Part shown: positions 45,592 to 57,075 of the stretch, piece after piece
Position numbering within the stretch: position 1 is the first letter of the stretch
How the letters are laid out: each line of letters starts with the position of its first letter
DNA from: Diphasiastrum complanatum
Taxonomy: Eukaryota; Streptophyta; Lycopodiopsida; Lycopodiales; Lycopodiaceae
Assembly: GCA_029204225.1 (NCBI GenBank)
Contig: CM055109.1
Location: 48,570,599 to 48,634,598 of the forward strand
Reading direction: 5' to 3'
Length of the DNA: 64,000 bases
Position numbers and translations under genes: made by a program
Notes under the pieces: generated by a model
What the model was told of the DNA's origin: nothing
Seen by the model: the letters and a program-made list of their open reading frames with translations, nothing else
Databases searched by the model: none

Positions 45592-47127
45592 ATGACAATT
45601 GCTTCTGCTATCAGAGCTATGCCCTTCTCTGCCTCAACTTCTTTATCCAAGGGATCAGGTTGTGCAGTTTGCAGTAGAGGATGTTCAGATTTATCATCTT
45701 CTTCAAAAGGAATTTATTCTGCTCGTTTCAGTAGAGATATGAAGAACGGAAAGGTTGGAAGAAGATTACATGTTGTGGCTGCCAGCCCACCTGCAGAAGA
45801 AGTGGCTGTGGGCGCTGGTCCTTTGACAAAGCAGGATCTTGTGGACTATCTTGCTTCGGGATGTAAAAGCAAGGAAAAATGGCGGATAGGTACGGAGCAT
45901 GAGAAGTTTGGTTTTGAGTTGGGGAGCCTGAATCCTTTGAGGTATGAGCAGATAGCACAGCTTTTGGAGGGTTTGTCTGAGCGATTTGGGTGGGAGAGAG
46001 TTATGGAAGGGGACAGCATTATTGGTCTGAAGCAGGATGGACAGAGTGTGTCACTAGAACCTGGAGGGCAGTTTGAACTGAGTGGTGCTCCTCTGGAAAC
46101 GTTGCATCAGACATGTGCAGAGGTTAATTCTCATCTGTATCAGGTGAAGGCAGTAGCTGAGGAGATCGGTTTTGGTTTTATGGGGATTGGGTTTCAACCC
46201 AAATGGCCGATTGAAGTGATTCCAATCATGCCTAAGGGCAGATACGACATCATGAGGAATTACATGCCCAAAGTGGGCACACTTGGTCTGGATATGATGT
46301 TCAGAACCTGCACTGTTCAGGTGAATCTGGATTTTTCATCTGAAGAAGACATGGTGAAAAAATTCCGAGTTGGGCTTGCTCTACAGCCAATAGCCACAGC
46401 TATATTTGCCAATTCTCCTTTTATTGAGGAAAAGCCGAATGGGTTTCTGAGCTATAGGAGTCATATCTGGACTGATGTTGACAATAATCGCACGGGCGAT
46501 TTACCTTTTGTCTTTAGTAGCGATTTTGGATTTGAGCAGTATGTGGATTATGCTCTCAATGTGCCAATGTACTTTGTTTACAGGAAGAAGCAATATATTG
46601 ACTGTAGTGGTATGTCGTTCAAAGATTTTCTGCAGGGAAAACTTCCAGCGCTGCCTGGTGAAGTTCCCACTTACAATGATTGGGAAAATCACCTCACAAC
46701 CATCTTTCCAGAGGCAAGGCTCAAGAGATATTTGGAAATGAGGGGAGCTGATGGAGGGCCATGGAGAAGGCTATGTGCACTACCAGCCCTCTGGGTGGGG
46801 TTGCTGTACGATGAAGAGGCACTACAAGGGGCATGTAATATGATCAGTGAGTGGACGGATCGAGAACGGAGCATGCTGAGAAGCAATGTGCCAAGGCTGG
46901 GATTGAAGACACCTTTTCGAGATGGTTTGCTGAAACATGTTGCACAGGATGTGCTTGAACTTGCAAGAGGAGGTCTACAAAGAAGAGGATACAAGGAGGT
47001 TGGTTTCTTGAATGAGGTTGCAGAAATTGTGAAGACTGGGGTGACTCCAGCGGAAAAGCTTTTGGATTTGTACGATGGCAAATGGGGTAAGAGCATCGAT
47101 CCGGTGTTCGAAGAGCTACTGTACTAA
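45592..47127 (+). CDS. GSH1: glutamate-cysteine ligase, chloroplastic (intronless)
   Basis: It catalyses ATP-dependent joining of glutamate and cysteine, the rate-limiting first step of glutathione synthesis, in plastids. 511 codons, the usual plant length. Residues 1-65 form a Ser/Arg-rich transit peptide ending near RRLHVVAAS. The catalytic domain carries [12 protein letters not shown] (98-109), [20 protein letters not shown] (154-173), [20 protein letters not shown] (224-243), [20 protein letters not shown] (361-380) and [20 protein letters not shown] (383-402). Cys175 and Cys395 match the conserved plant regulatory disulfide (CC2). Cys338 is present, but its CC1 partner is Ala353, as in non-rosid plants. 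The ORF is intact from a Met at 45592 with no intron, whereas angiosperm GSH1 genes have many introns. It is either an intronless lineage form or a retrocopy that kept its transit peptide. No poly(A) tail is evident. Confidence 0.95.
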   Translation: MTIASAIRAMPFSASTSLSKGSGCAVCSRGCSDLSSSSKGIYSARFSRDMKNGKVGRRLHVVAASPPAEEVAVGAGPLTKQDLVDYLASGCKSKEKWRIGTEHEKFGFELGSLNPLRYEQIAQLLEGLSERFGWERVMEGDSIIGLKQDGQSVSLEPGGQFELSGAPLETLHQTCAEVNSHLYQVKAVAEEIGFGFMGIGFQPKWPIEVIPIMPKGRYDIMRNYMPKVGTLGLDMMFRTCTVQVNLDFSSEEDMVKKFRVGLALQPIATAIFANSPFIEEKPNGFLSYRSHIWTDVDNNRTGDLPFVFSSDFGFEQYVDYALNVPMYFVYRKKQYIDCSGMSFKDFLQGKLPALPGEVPTYNDWENHLTTIFPEARLKRYLEMRGADGGPWRRLCALPALWVGLLYDEEALQGACNMISEWTDRERSMLRSNVPRLGLKTPFRDGLLKHVAQDVLELARGGLQRRGYKEVGFLNEVAEIVKTGVTPAEKLLDLYDGKWGKSIDPVFEELLY

Positions 47128-47146
47128 ATTGAAAAGGTGTTTATCA

Positions 47147-47152
47147 AATAAA
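47147..47152 (+). terminator. candidate polyadenylation signal of GSH1
   Basis: AATAAA twenty bases after the GSH1 stop codon. That is a short 3' UTR if used; other signals may exist downstream. Confidence 0.4.
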
Positions 47153-48530
<1,378 letters not shown>

Positions 48531-48877
48531 CTAAGATATATTTGTATATGTGTATGTATATACTATATACACACATACATGTGGTATTTTTCAAGAGCTG
48601 ATGTGAGGCATAGACACACACACACACACACACTTTGAAAGCTCTGTTGACTGACTCTGTTATATATGTTATATTGTCAGTCTACAAAAGTTACTTTAAT
48701 TCAAGTTTCGAAGTACTACAAATATGTTATTATTTCCATGGTGGATTCTGTACTTCGAATATGGATTTACTGTTGCCCTTGAATCAAATTAAAGTGAACT
48801 ATAACAGAGGTTTGAATTTGGAATAGATATAGTGAAATGCTAATAACAAGTTTATTCTTGACTGAAGATAGTAAAAT

Positions 48878-49047
48878 CATAGTGCTAGATAGTAAACTCG
48901 GAGGAGTTGAATTCTTTTGTCATGTGTGATCTTTCTGTAGTAAATGAAAAATCTTTGAGTTTCATAGTGCTAGATAGTAAACTCGGAGGAGTTGAATTCT
49001 TTTGTCATGTGTGATCTTTCTGTAGTAAATGAAAAATCTCTGAGTTT
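48878..49047. repeat. 85-bp tandem duplication
   Basis: CATAGTGCTAGATAGTAAAC begins at 48878 and again at 48963. Each copy runs to CTTTGAGTTT or CTCTGAGTTT with about one mismatch, so the duplication is recent. Confidence 0.92.
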
Positions 49048-49689
49048 TACTCTCATTTTGAGTCTGGAAACTAAGTTTTTGATCTTTTATCTTTGTGTTA
49101 GGTTTCTGTAATGTTTTCAATGGTGGTCCTGCATGAGTAAATATTTGTTGATGACCAGCTTTAACGCCCATTATGTCTTTCCACTATATGATATTGCTAA
49201 ATCTCTTTTGAGCCACATATAATGACAGATCTATTCTCCTTTGTGCTCTCTTTGGGAAACGATATCTTCTACACTACAATAATTGTTAGTCTTAGTTGCT
49301 TCAATACTCAGTGTTATAGTTATATCAAAAAATCGAATCGGAAGGGCTCTTCAAACTTGTTTCAAAACATAACATTAGGTACTTAATCAATGATATCAAG
49401 ACACCTAGTAGTTAGAGTCTAGGCGAGAGGTGCTACGACGCCGGTCTGAGCTAAAGGTTTCTAGATGAAGATCTTACTTATGTACAAGTTGTGGAACGGA
49501 AAAAGGCCCTTCAGGAAGTTAAGGATACAGGTAGACGAATGATCTACAGAGATGTTAACATTCATTTTGTTGAGACAAAGCATAAAGCTATTGTTGAGAG
49601 TGTAGTTTCAACTGAGTTAGAGCAAAGTTTAACGAAATGAAAAGTTGTCCAAGTGAACATGTAAATGGTTTTGCACCATATAATCTTGG

Positions 49690-50700
49690 ACTATTGAGTT
49701 GTACTCCTTTTCCATAGCTTCTATCCAGATATCTTAATCGGCTTGTGACATAGCTTCCTCAACTGTGGTTGGCTCCTAAATAGTGTAGTGAGCAAACTCA
49801 TCAGTGTATTGAACAGGCTGAGTTTGAATTTTCGTTAATCTTCTGGTTGAGGCTTTTGGCTGCGAAATTCGACTTTGTGTTGGCTATGTTAGTTGCTCTG
49901 AGTTGCAGCTTTTTTATCGTTCTCTGAATCTGATTGTACAAGTTGACTGCATGAAGGAATCAAAATAGTATTTCGATATGTATCAGTTGTCAGGGCAAAA
50001 ATTATAGACTGCATTTGGTCCTTGCCCTTCAAATCAATAAACTGATCTTTAATAAAAGTCACATCTTTGTTAGTAAAATTTTACAGGTTTCAATATTGTA
50101 CAGTCGATACATTATGTTAGAAGAACAATAGCCAACAAAAATAGTTTTGAATGAATGCTCATCTAATTTCTTTCTATTGTCCTTTGGGACAACATAGGCA
50201 GGGCATCCGAATACTCTCAAATGTTTCAATAAAGGTTTGGAGCTTGTCCAAATTTCATGAGGGGTTTTGCTAACAAGTAGGCCTTCAGTAATACATTGAT
50301 TCTGCACATAGCCTGTTGTTGATACAGTATGTTGCCAGAACGATTTGGGCTTAGTACTACATCGATTCTGCACGTAGGTTGTTGTTGATACAGCATGTTG
50401 CCAGAACGATTTGGGCAACGAAGCATGAGTGATCATGCATTTGGCATACTCGACTAAGGTCCTGTTCTTCCTTTCGGCCTGTCCATTCGATTGTGGAGAA
50501 TAGGAAGTAGCTAAACTGTTGTTCGATGCCTATGGCTGAACAATAGTCTTTGAACTCGTTTGAGATGTATTCACCGCCGTTGTCGCTACTGAGAGCTTTA
50601 ATTCTTTTGCATGTTTACAACTCAGCACGCTCCTTGTACAACAGGAAGGCTTCATATCTGTGCTTCATAAAATATACATCAGCCTTTTAGAATAGTCATC
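49690..50700 (-). pseudogene. copia integrase fragment (family F, minus part)
   Basis: The minus-strand frames give a DDY-type integrase start near 50690, LSSDNGGEYISNEFKDYC near 50560 and a damaged SPQSNGQAERKNR region near 50480. LPKSFWQHAVSTT, KTPHEIWTSSKPLLKHLRVF and TIFVGYCSSN follow, then near 49700-49800 EPTTVEEAMSQAD and IWIEAMEKEYNSI leading towards RT. RT itself is absent. Within it, 22 codons around PKSFWQH.VSTT.YVQN are tandemly duplicated (66-bp period, about 50300-50430). Confidence 0.75.
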
Positions 50701-50734
50701 AATACATGTAATAAATAATCGAGCTATTACGGAC

Positions 50735-51240
50735 CAATGCATCTGCTATGGAGAAGTTGACAATGACAATCGTCATCGGCTCAGTGGATATTCCAATGCA
50801 AGCTGGGGAGGAGATGTAGATACTCGTAAATCCACATCTGGATTTACATTCTTCCTCAACGACGGTCCTATATCTTAGAACAGTCATAAGCAAACCTTTA
50901 TTACTCTTTCCTCTACAGAAGTAGAGTACATTGATGTTTCTCGAGAAATTTACTGTCAGACATTAGTTTGAATCAATACACTCCGACAATCATATCATGT
51001 AATAATCAGAGTGCCATTGCCTTATTGGCCAATCCTAGATTTCACTCTAGGAGTAAGCACATTGAGATTCGTATCACTATGTCAGGGGCAAGATTCTCGA
51101 CAAAGAAGTAAGCTTAATGTTATGTCAAACGCAGAGACATGCTTGTAGATGTTTTTACAAAAGCATTGAGTATTAATGCACACAACAGATGTTGTGCATT
51201 GCTTAGTTTGAAGATCAAGGCATTCACGGATCCAGATTAA
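50735..51240 (+). pseudogene. copia RNase H fragment (family F, plus part)
   Basis: The plus strand reads LSGYSNASWGGDVDTRKSTS, FTFFLNDGPIS, FITLSSTEVEYIDV and ends KIKAFTDPD followed by TAA at 51238-51240. This is the C-terminal end of a copia polyprotein with stops in the middle. It is in the opposite orientation to the integrase piece directly to its left, so the element was rearranged by inversion, or two elements meet here. Confidence 0.75.
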
Positions 51241-51360
51241 GTGGGGTGTTGGATTTATCTCCTCTACTCTCATAAATTCCATATTAATCTGTCTCCATTC
51301 ATATCGCTGCATTTTTACTCGTATTGTCGCACAGTCTGCATAAATACACGGAAAGTCGAT

Positions 51361-51525
51361 GACAGTATTCCTTCGACTTTTCCAACATCAATTTGTCCGA
51401 CGTTCTTGACTTATTAGCTTGCCCGAAGTTTTCAACGACCTCGATGCCCTGACATCAAACTCCATAGAAATCGAAGTCATCGACATCGACGTCTTCTCAA
51501 GGCAAAAATCACACACAATTTCGAC
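51361..51525. repeat. TCGAC/ATCGAC motif cluster in element F LTR
   Basis: Repeated TCGAC, CCGACG and AACGAC words, including GTCATCGACATCGACGTC near 51477. Similar in kind to the cluster in element D's LTR. Confidence 0.55.
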
Positions 51526-52089
51526 GCCTTCAACTTTTTCGCATTTTTCACAAAAAGACTGAAGCCATTCCTTGACTTCATGCTCACTTCTTGTATTGTG
51601 CAAACTAACTTGACAATGACAGCAGCCGCCCACCAGACGGCACAACGGCCTCACACCATCTCTAGTACCTGTCATCTGCACAAATATAAATTGTATATAT
51701 CTGATCAAAAGTAATATACAATAGAGTAGTAGTAATATCAGACGTGATAAGCTGATTACTGATACGCTCAAGCGCACATTGACATTGAGAAGCCAGCTTA
51801 TCAGAGACAGACACTGTAGATGCTTTCATGCATCAATTCTTTCTTTTTCAGACGGATTGTCAGTATAAGCTCATAGTTGTTACAGGTTGCAGTTAGCTTT
51901 GTGAGCAGGCGGCTTTGTCCGCAATTGTCTTGTGCTCACTTGCATTATATGACTTGTATTTTCCACAACCACCGCGCAATCAAGCTCTTAACTTATTCTT
52001 GTTAAGCTCTGTTAGAGATCTTGTCCAGACGTGATGAAGGTATTGTTGAGCTGCCGATTGTTCTACTTTGACTATTTGAGCTAATAGTG

Positions 52090-52250
52090 AGCGGCTAGTC
52101 GATGAAATCGAATGGTTGTTGAATGCAGGTGACAACTGAATAGTCGATGTCGGCCAAGTCGTTGAGGCCCGACGAGTAGTCGAAGTCAAACGAGTCGTTG
52201 AGGTCCGACGAGTAATCGAAGTCAGACAAGTTGACAGCAGACATTTGTCA
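52090..52250. repeat. GTCGA/GTCGTTGAGG motif cluster
   Basis: AAGTCGTTGAGGCCCGACGAG and a second copy with GTCCGACGAGT, about 33 bp apart, plus several AGTCGA words. It is the reverse-strand counterpart of the TCGAC vocabulary at 41171 and 51361. Confidence 0.55.
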
Positions 52251-52439
52251 TCGATTTCTTTGTATTTCTGCAGACTATTTAAAAACAAGTGTATTTATGT
52301 AGAATATGCGAATGTACAAGTATTTACATACAACAAATGAATGGATCTAGATTAGTAATGAGATAAGAGATAGAGAAGATAGAAATCCAACAGTGTTGAG
52401 GGATATTAGCTCATGAACCTCGGCCAAGGAGGCTTGAGA

Positions 52440-53070
52440 CACAATAAAAGACATCTATGAGGCCAAGAACACATCTAGATTGTTTATTCTTAGAAGTCAA
52501 ATCTTTCAAAGCTACCAAAAGAGGAATGAGAGTGCCTCTGAATTTTGTCATGAGAGTGAAGGATCTTCATAGAGAGCTTGCTTGCATAGGATACCATCTC
52601 AACCAAAGAGAGCAGTGCAAGTGATCCTTAATAGATTGAGAGATGAATTTGACAATATTGTACAATCATATGCAATCAAAGAGGAGCTTCCAAACTTGAG
52701 GCACTACAAGGAGTTCTTATTGCCGAGGAGTGTAGGCAAGAGAACAAGCTATTGAGGATCAATCAACTTTCTTTGAAGGATAGTGGAGAGGAGAGAGCAT
52801 TCTTCTCAAAGGACAAGCCAAGAAGAAGGGGCAAAGAGCAACATCAACATTTCAAGAAGAACAAGGAAAGGATAAGGAAGTTACCAATGAGGCATCTTCC
52901 AATCCTAATTCTAAGAAACCCAAACATCACCCTAATAATCGTCAAGGTGGCAAGAAAGACCTAGCGGAAGCTTGGAAGAAGATTTTTTGCTTCAAGTGCA
53001 ATGGAGAGGGTCACCTTGCACGCGATTGTGTCAAAACCAAAGCCTCAACCTCATGTATAAAATCTCAAAG
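52440..53070 (+). pseudogene. copia gag fragment with intact zinc knuckle
   Basis: Read in shifting frames: TRLFILRSQIFQSYQKRNES, VMRVKDLHRELACIGY, VQVILNRLRDEFDNIVQSYA, IAEECRQENKL, then the knuckle CFKCNGEGHLARDC near 52990-53031. It resembles the gag of element C but carries several frameshifts. The rest of the element is missing. Confidence 0.75.
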
Positions 53071-53093
53071 TAATGAGATGGATATTTGTTTTC

Positions 53094-53345
53094 TTAGTTT
53101 TGGCATTTTTCAAGATTCAAGGAGATTCCGAATCGTTGACATTGGATTAAAAAAAATTCAAGCACAGACAGATGACGTGTTTCTTTTGAATGTGCTCCTA
53201 AATCGTCCAAGTAGACCTCTAGGATATCTCCCATCTGCTGAGAAAATACAGCTTGCATAACTCGTTGGAATGTGCTAGGAGCAATACACAAAAGGCATGA
53301 CTTTCCAACATAAGGTTTCCCATTCTGTGGCAAAGGCTATTTTAT
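53094..53345 (-). pseudogene. Ty3/gypsy reverse transcriptase fragment (minus)
   Basis: The minus strand reads CIAPSTFQRVMQAVFSQQMG, then VYLDDLGAHSKE and FGISLNLEKCQ, covering the RT palm motif (YLDD) of gypsy elements. It is in the opposite orientation to the larger gypsy copy that follows and only about 80 codons long. Confidence 0.75.
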
Positions 53346-53389
53346 GCTGATCTTCTTTAGCAATTTGGATCATGTTGTAGCCACTAAAG

Positions 53390-55753
53390 CCATCGCGTGG
53401 ACTATAAGAAATTGAACAAAGTTACAATTAAAAATAGGTATCCACTACCGCGAATGGATGATCTAATAGATTATCTTCGTGGTGCAAGGTATTTTACCAA
53501 GATAGATCTAAGATCAGGGTATCATCAATTCACATTAAAGTAGAGGATATACCTAAGATGGGTTTTTGAACTCGGTTTGGACACTACGAATTTTTGGTGC
53601 TTCCATTTGGTTTGACCAATGCACCAGCGACTTTCTAACAAATAATGAACGATTTTTTCAAGCCATATATGGGAAAATTCGTGGTAGTGTTCTTGGATGA
53701 TATCCTAGTCTTTAGTAAGACTTTGGTGGAACTTAAAGAGCATCTTAGGATTGTCTTGGACATCTTAAGAAGAGAAAAGCTCTTTGCCAAAGAGTCTAAG
53801 TGTGATTTTTTTGCTAAAGAGTTGTCAAACTTGGAGATAAGATTTTCGAACGTGGAATAGAAATAGAAACCGATCGTATCCGGAGGGTTATTGAAGGGCC
53901 AATTCTTACTACAGTTCGAGAAATCAAATCATTCTTGGATTTCGTGAGATTTTTCCATCGGCATATACCCCAATTTGCTAGGATGGAATTTCCCCTCACT
54001 CAAGATTTGAAAGGCTTTAAAAAACTTAGTTGGAGGGCTAAGAGTCCACTGGTGGTGTGAAAGAGGATATAAAAAAATATTTTTGAGTTGCTTAAGAAAA
54101 GTGTGACTACTGTACCAATCCTAATAATTGGCGATCCTAAGAAACCATTTGTGGTTAGGACCGATGCCAATGATTATGCGATTGGGAGCTATCTTGATGC
54201 TGGATGGACATCTTGTTGCTTTTGAAAGCAAGAAACTCAATCCGACTCAATCTAGGTTTTGCGCCTATGAAAATGAGCTTTATGCTATTATTCATGCCTT
54301 GAAAATTTGGCAACATTATTTGTATGGAGCCAAATTTGATGTTTTGACTGATCACCAAACGTTTTGTTATTTCTGTGATGCCACAGTTTTAAAAGGGAGA
54401 CAAGCAAGATGGGCTGAGCTAATTCAGGTATTCAACTTCTCAATAAAATATTGTAAAGAAAGTCAAAATACTCTAGCGGATGCTTTGAGTTGTCTATCGG
54501 TTATTAATCAGTTAAGTTTTATTTATATACAACTAGGATTATTTTAATCCCTCCAAGGACTTTTTGAGTCCGATCCATTTTTTGGAAAGTATTGGCAACA
54601 AGTACTTTCTGGAGTCGATTCGAGTAAGCAGGATTCCTCGAATTAAGGAAAGATTGAAATGGATTTTGCTATATGGAATGAGATCTTATTTCGTAAGGGC
54701 AAGGTATGTTTACTGGCGAATGACACAGTTAGGGCCCAAATCCTGCATGAGTGTCATGATAGTCTATGCGTAGGACATTCGGGTATACAAAGAACACTTG
54801 GCTCAGTTAGATGGCACTTTTGGTGGCCTAAGATGAAAAGTCAAGTAGAGGCTTATGTACTTAAATTTACTAAGTGTCAATTAAATAAAACTGAAAGACT
54901 AAAAGCTAGTGGCCTATTACATCTATTGGATATTCCTACTGGAAGTGAGAAAGTATTTCTATGGATTTTGTGGTCGGGCTTTCACGTACAGGGAAGGACC
55001 ATGATTTGGTTGGGGTCTTTTTTGGCAGACTTACGAAGTTTTCTCAATTTATCCCAACTAAAACTACTGATAAAGCTTCAGAACTAGCTTAACTTTTTGT
55101 TGAGAAGCTTTTTCGACTGTACAAGCTACCTTGCGATATTGTCAGTGATCGTGATCCAAAATTCACTGGGAATTTTTGGCAAGCAGTGTTTGAAATGAAA
55201 ACAACTTTGAGTATGAGTTCTACAGATCATCTAGAATCAGACGGTCAAACGGAAAGGACCAATCAGACGATGAAGGACATGCTTCGAGCATATGTGGGTC
55301 ATCGACAGTTTGATTGAAAAAATTATCTTTCACTGCTGGAATTTGCATATAATAATGCAAAACATTTAGCAACTGGATTCAGCCCTTTCATGCTCATGTA
55401 TGGTTATCAATCTCAATCACCGATTAGTGTTGGCATGAATAACCTAAAGGCGCAACCCGTAGCTGATTTTCTTGTGAATATGCAAGAAATGTTACAGCTG
55501 GCTAAAGACAGCATAGACAAGACAGGGCACTATGCTGATCTGTCTCGGAAGCACGGGGAATTCAAGGTCAATGACATGGTGTTTTTTAGGGTCCCTACTC
55601 ACTCTAGGGGCTTGAAAACTGATAAGTGTGGCAATTATCTAACTCCTCCGCTCATAGCTCATAATCCATATCGTGCCTACAAGAGATGGGAGCAGTCCCC
55701 CATTTGCAATAGAATATCGAAACAATATCCAATCTATCAGAGTGTGTATTTAT
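53390..55753 (+). pseudogene. degenerate Ty3/gypsy pol: RT, RNase H, integrase
   Basis: RT starts with DYRKLN-like words near 53400, then [12 protein letters not shown] with lesions, FLVLPFGLTNAPATF and catalytic FLDDILVFSK near 53690. RNase H follows: PFVVRTDANDYAIG, FESKKLNPTQSRFCAYENEL and LTDHQTFCYF. The integrase zinc finger reads HECHDSLCVGHSGIQRT with FTKCQLNK, and the core has DIVSDRDPKFTGNFW near 55140 and LESDGQTERTNQTM near 55235. The C-terminal part is LMYGYQSQSP and VNDMVFFRV. The order RT-RNase H-integrase defines gypsy. Many stops and frameshifts are present. No chromodomain or LTR was seen; element B is inserted at the end of the recognisable sequence. Confidence 0.8.
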
Positions 55754-56444
55754 TGTGAAAAATTGCCTACATTGGCAAATCTAGCCATGTAGAATATTGT
55801 ACATTTTGTCAATATTGTTTGTTGGTTACTTGAATGGCCAAAGTGCCACTTGTACATACACACCTAAAGTAGGTTACCACGAGTCAAGAGGAGTGGTTGT
55901 GTCTATTTGGTAGTGATTCCTACTTTGTAGGATCTAGACCATGATTTATGATGAGATTTGTACCTACCATGCACCTACCAAGCATGACTCTTGAATCAAG
56001 GCTAGGGTTTTCACATTAGGGCAAGAAAGTGGAGTCTACTTACTTATTACATGCTGGATTTTTACCTAACTTTGCAAAGGAAGTGTGTTTTACTATGTAT
56101 TCCCATTCTCCATAGTGAGAAGATAGAAACTTTTTGGAGCCTCAAGGAGAAACTCGAGTTTCCTCTCATTGTATGGTGATTACTCTATTTTTTCAATGAA
56201 ACCCAGCTTTGGCACTTTGTAAACACTGTCTACAGGCCATACTACAGCCTTATTTCCACACGTGTGGAGTTGGATTATACTAATTGATCAATGCTTTGAT
56301 TGTCTCTACTTGTTTCCTATCAAGCTGCTAAACTAGATCTTGTTTTCTGATGACTAGTCTCTGATAGATTGTTTAACAAGCATACAATCACCGTGTGGAT
56401 CATTCAAAGATCCATTTATGGTCCTTAGTACTGTACTTTCCACA
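55754..56444 (+). repeat. 5' LTR of element B (691 bp)
   Basis: TGTGAAAAATTGCC to CTTTCCACA. It contains the palindrome CCACACGTGTGG at 56256-56267. Confidence 0.95.
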
Positions 56445-56457
56445 TGGTATCAGAGCC
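56445..56457 (+). other. primer-binding site of element B
   Basis: TGGTATCAGAGCC, with no spacer after the LTR, complementary to initiator methionine tRNA. Confidence 0.9.
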
Positions 56458-57075
56458 AAGTACAAGGCCATTGATCTGTGTTTGAATCTAATCCAGTTTT
56501 AGCAGGTTTTGGTGCAAAAAGCTAGTATTGGAAGGGCGAGCTGGTATCCAGGTTTTGGTGAGGGGATTTGATCCCAAACTTTTTTAGGATCAAAATCCGT
56601 ACTGTTCACACGTGTGGGCATCTTTGAACCAGCATTTAATAACCCATATTCTTTGGATCATAGAAAATTCATCTGGTGTCAGTTTGATGTAATTTTTGGT
56701 GCAAATCCTAGGATAAGCTACAAAGATCACTTGCCATTGATTAGTTTTGAATTTGTTTCATGAAAACTAATTAATCTAGGCTGATTTCAGACCTTCTTAA
56801 AGTGAAAACCAGGTCTTGAAAGTACATCAAAGTGAATGAGAGAGATAGAGTCAGTTTTTGTCCAAGAATAGCCAAGATTGGCAAGATTTGCTTGAGTGTA
56901 GTTTTCATCTCATCTTATCTTCATTCCAGCTTGTGAGGGAGTGATAGAACTGTGATTACAAATCCATTTGTTGGATTAGAAGTCAACATTTGAGTGAAAC
57001 ACTGCAAGTTAGACACCTTTGTGAGTTTCAGGTCCAAACAAATCTATATCTTGTGTGTAGAATCTTGCTAGTAAG

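Larger units (their letters stand above)
51241..52320 (+). repeat. probable 3' LTR region of element F
   Basis: The purine run GTGGGGTG at 51241 is followed by TGTTGGATTTATC at 51247, the position and form of a copia 3' LTR start. No matching 5' LTR is in the window, and the far end is undefined. It contains two CGAC-rich clusters (51361-51525 and 52090-52250). Confidence 0.45.

Noticed and set aside
53390-55753. Integrated pararetrovirus
   Set aside because: RT and RNase H are followed by a zinc-finger integrase with D and E motifs; no movement or coat-protein motifs. This is a Ty3/gypsy retrotransposon.
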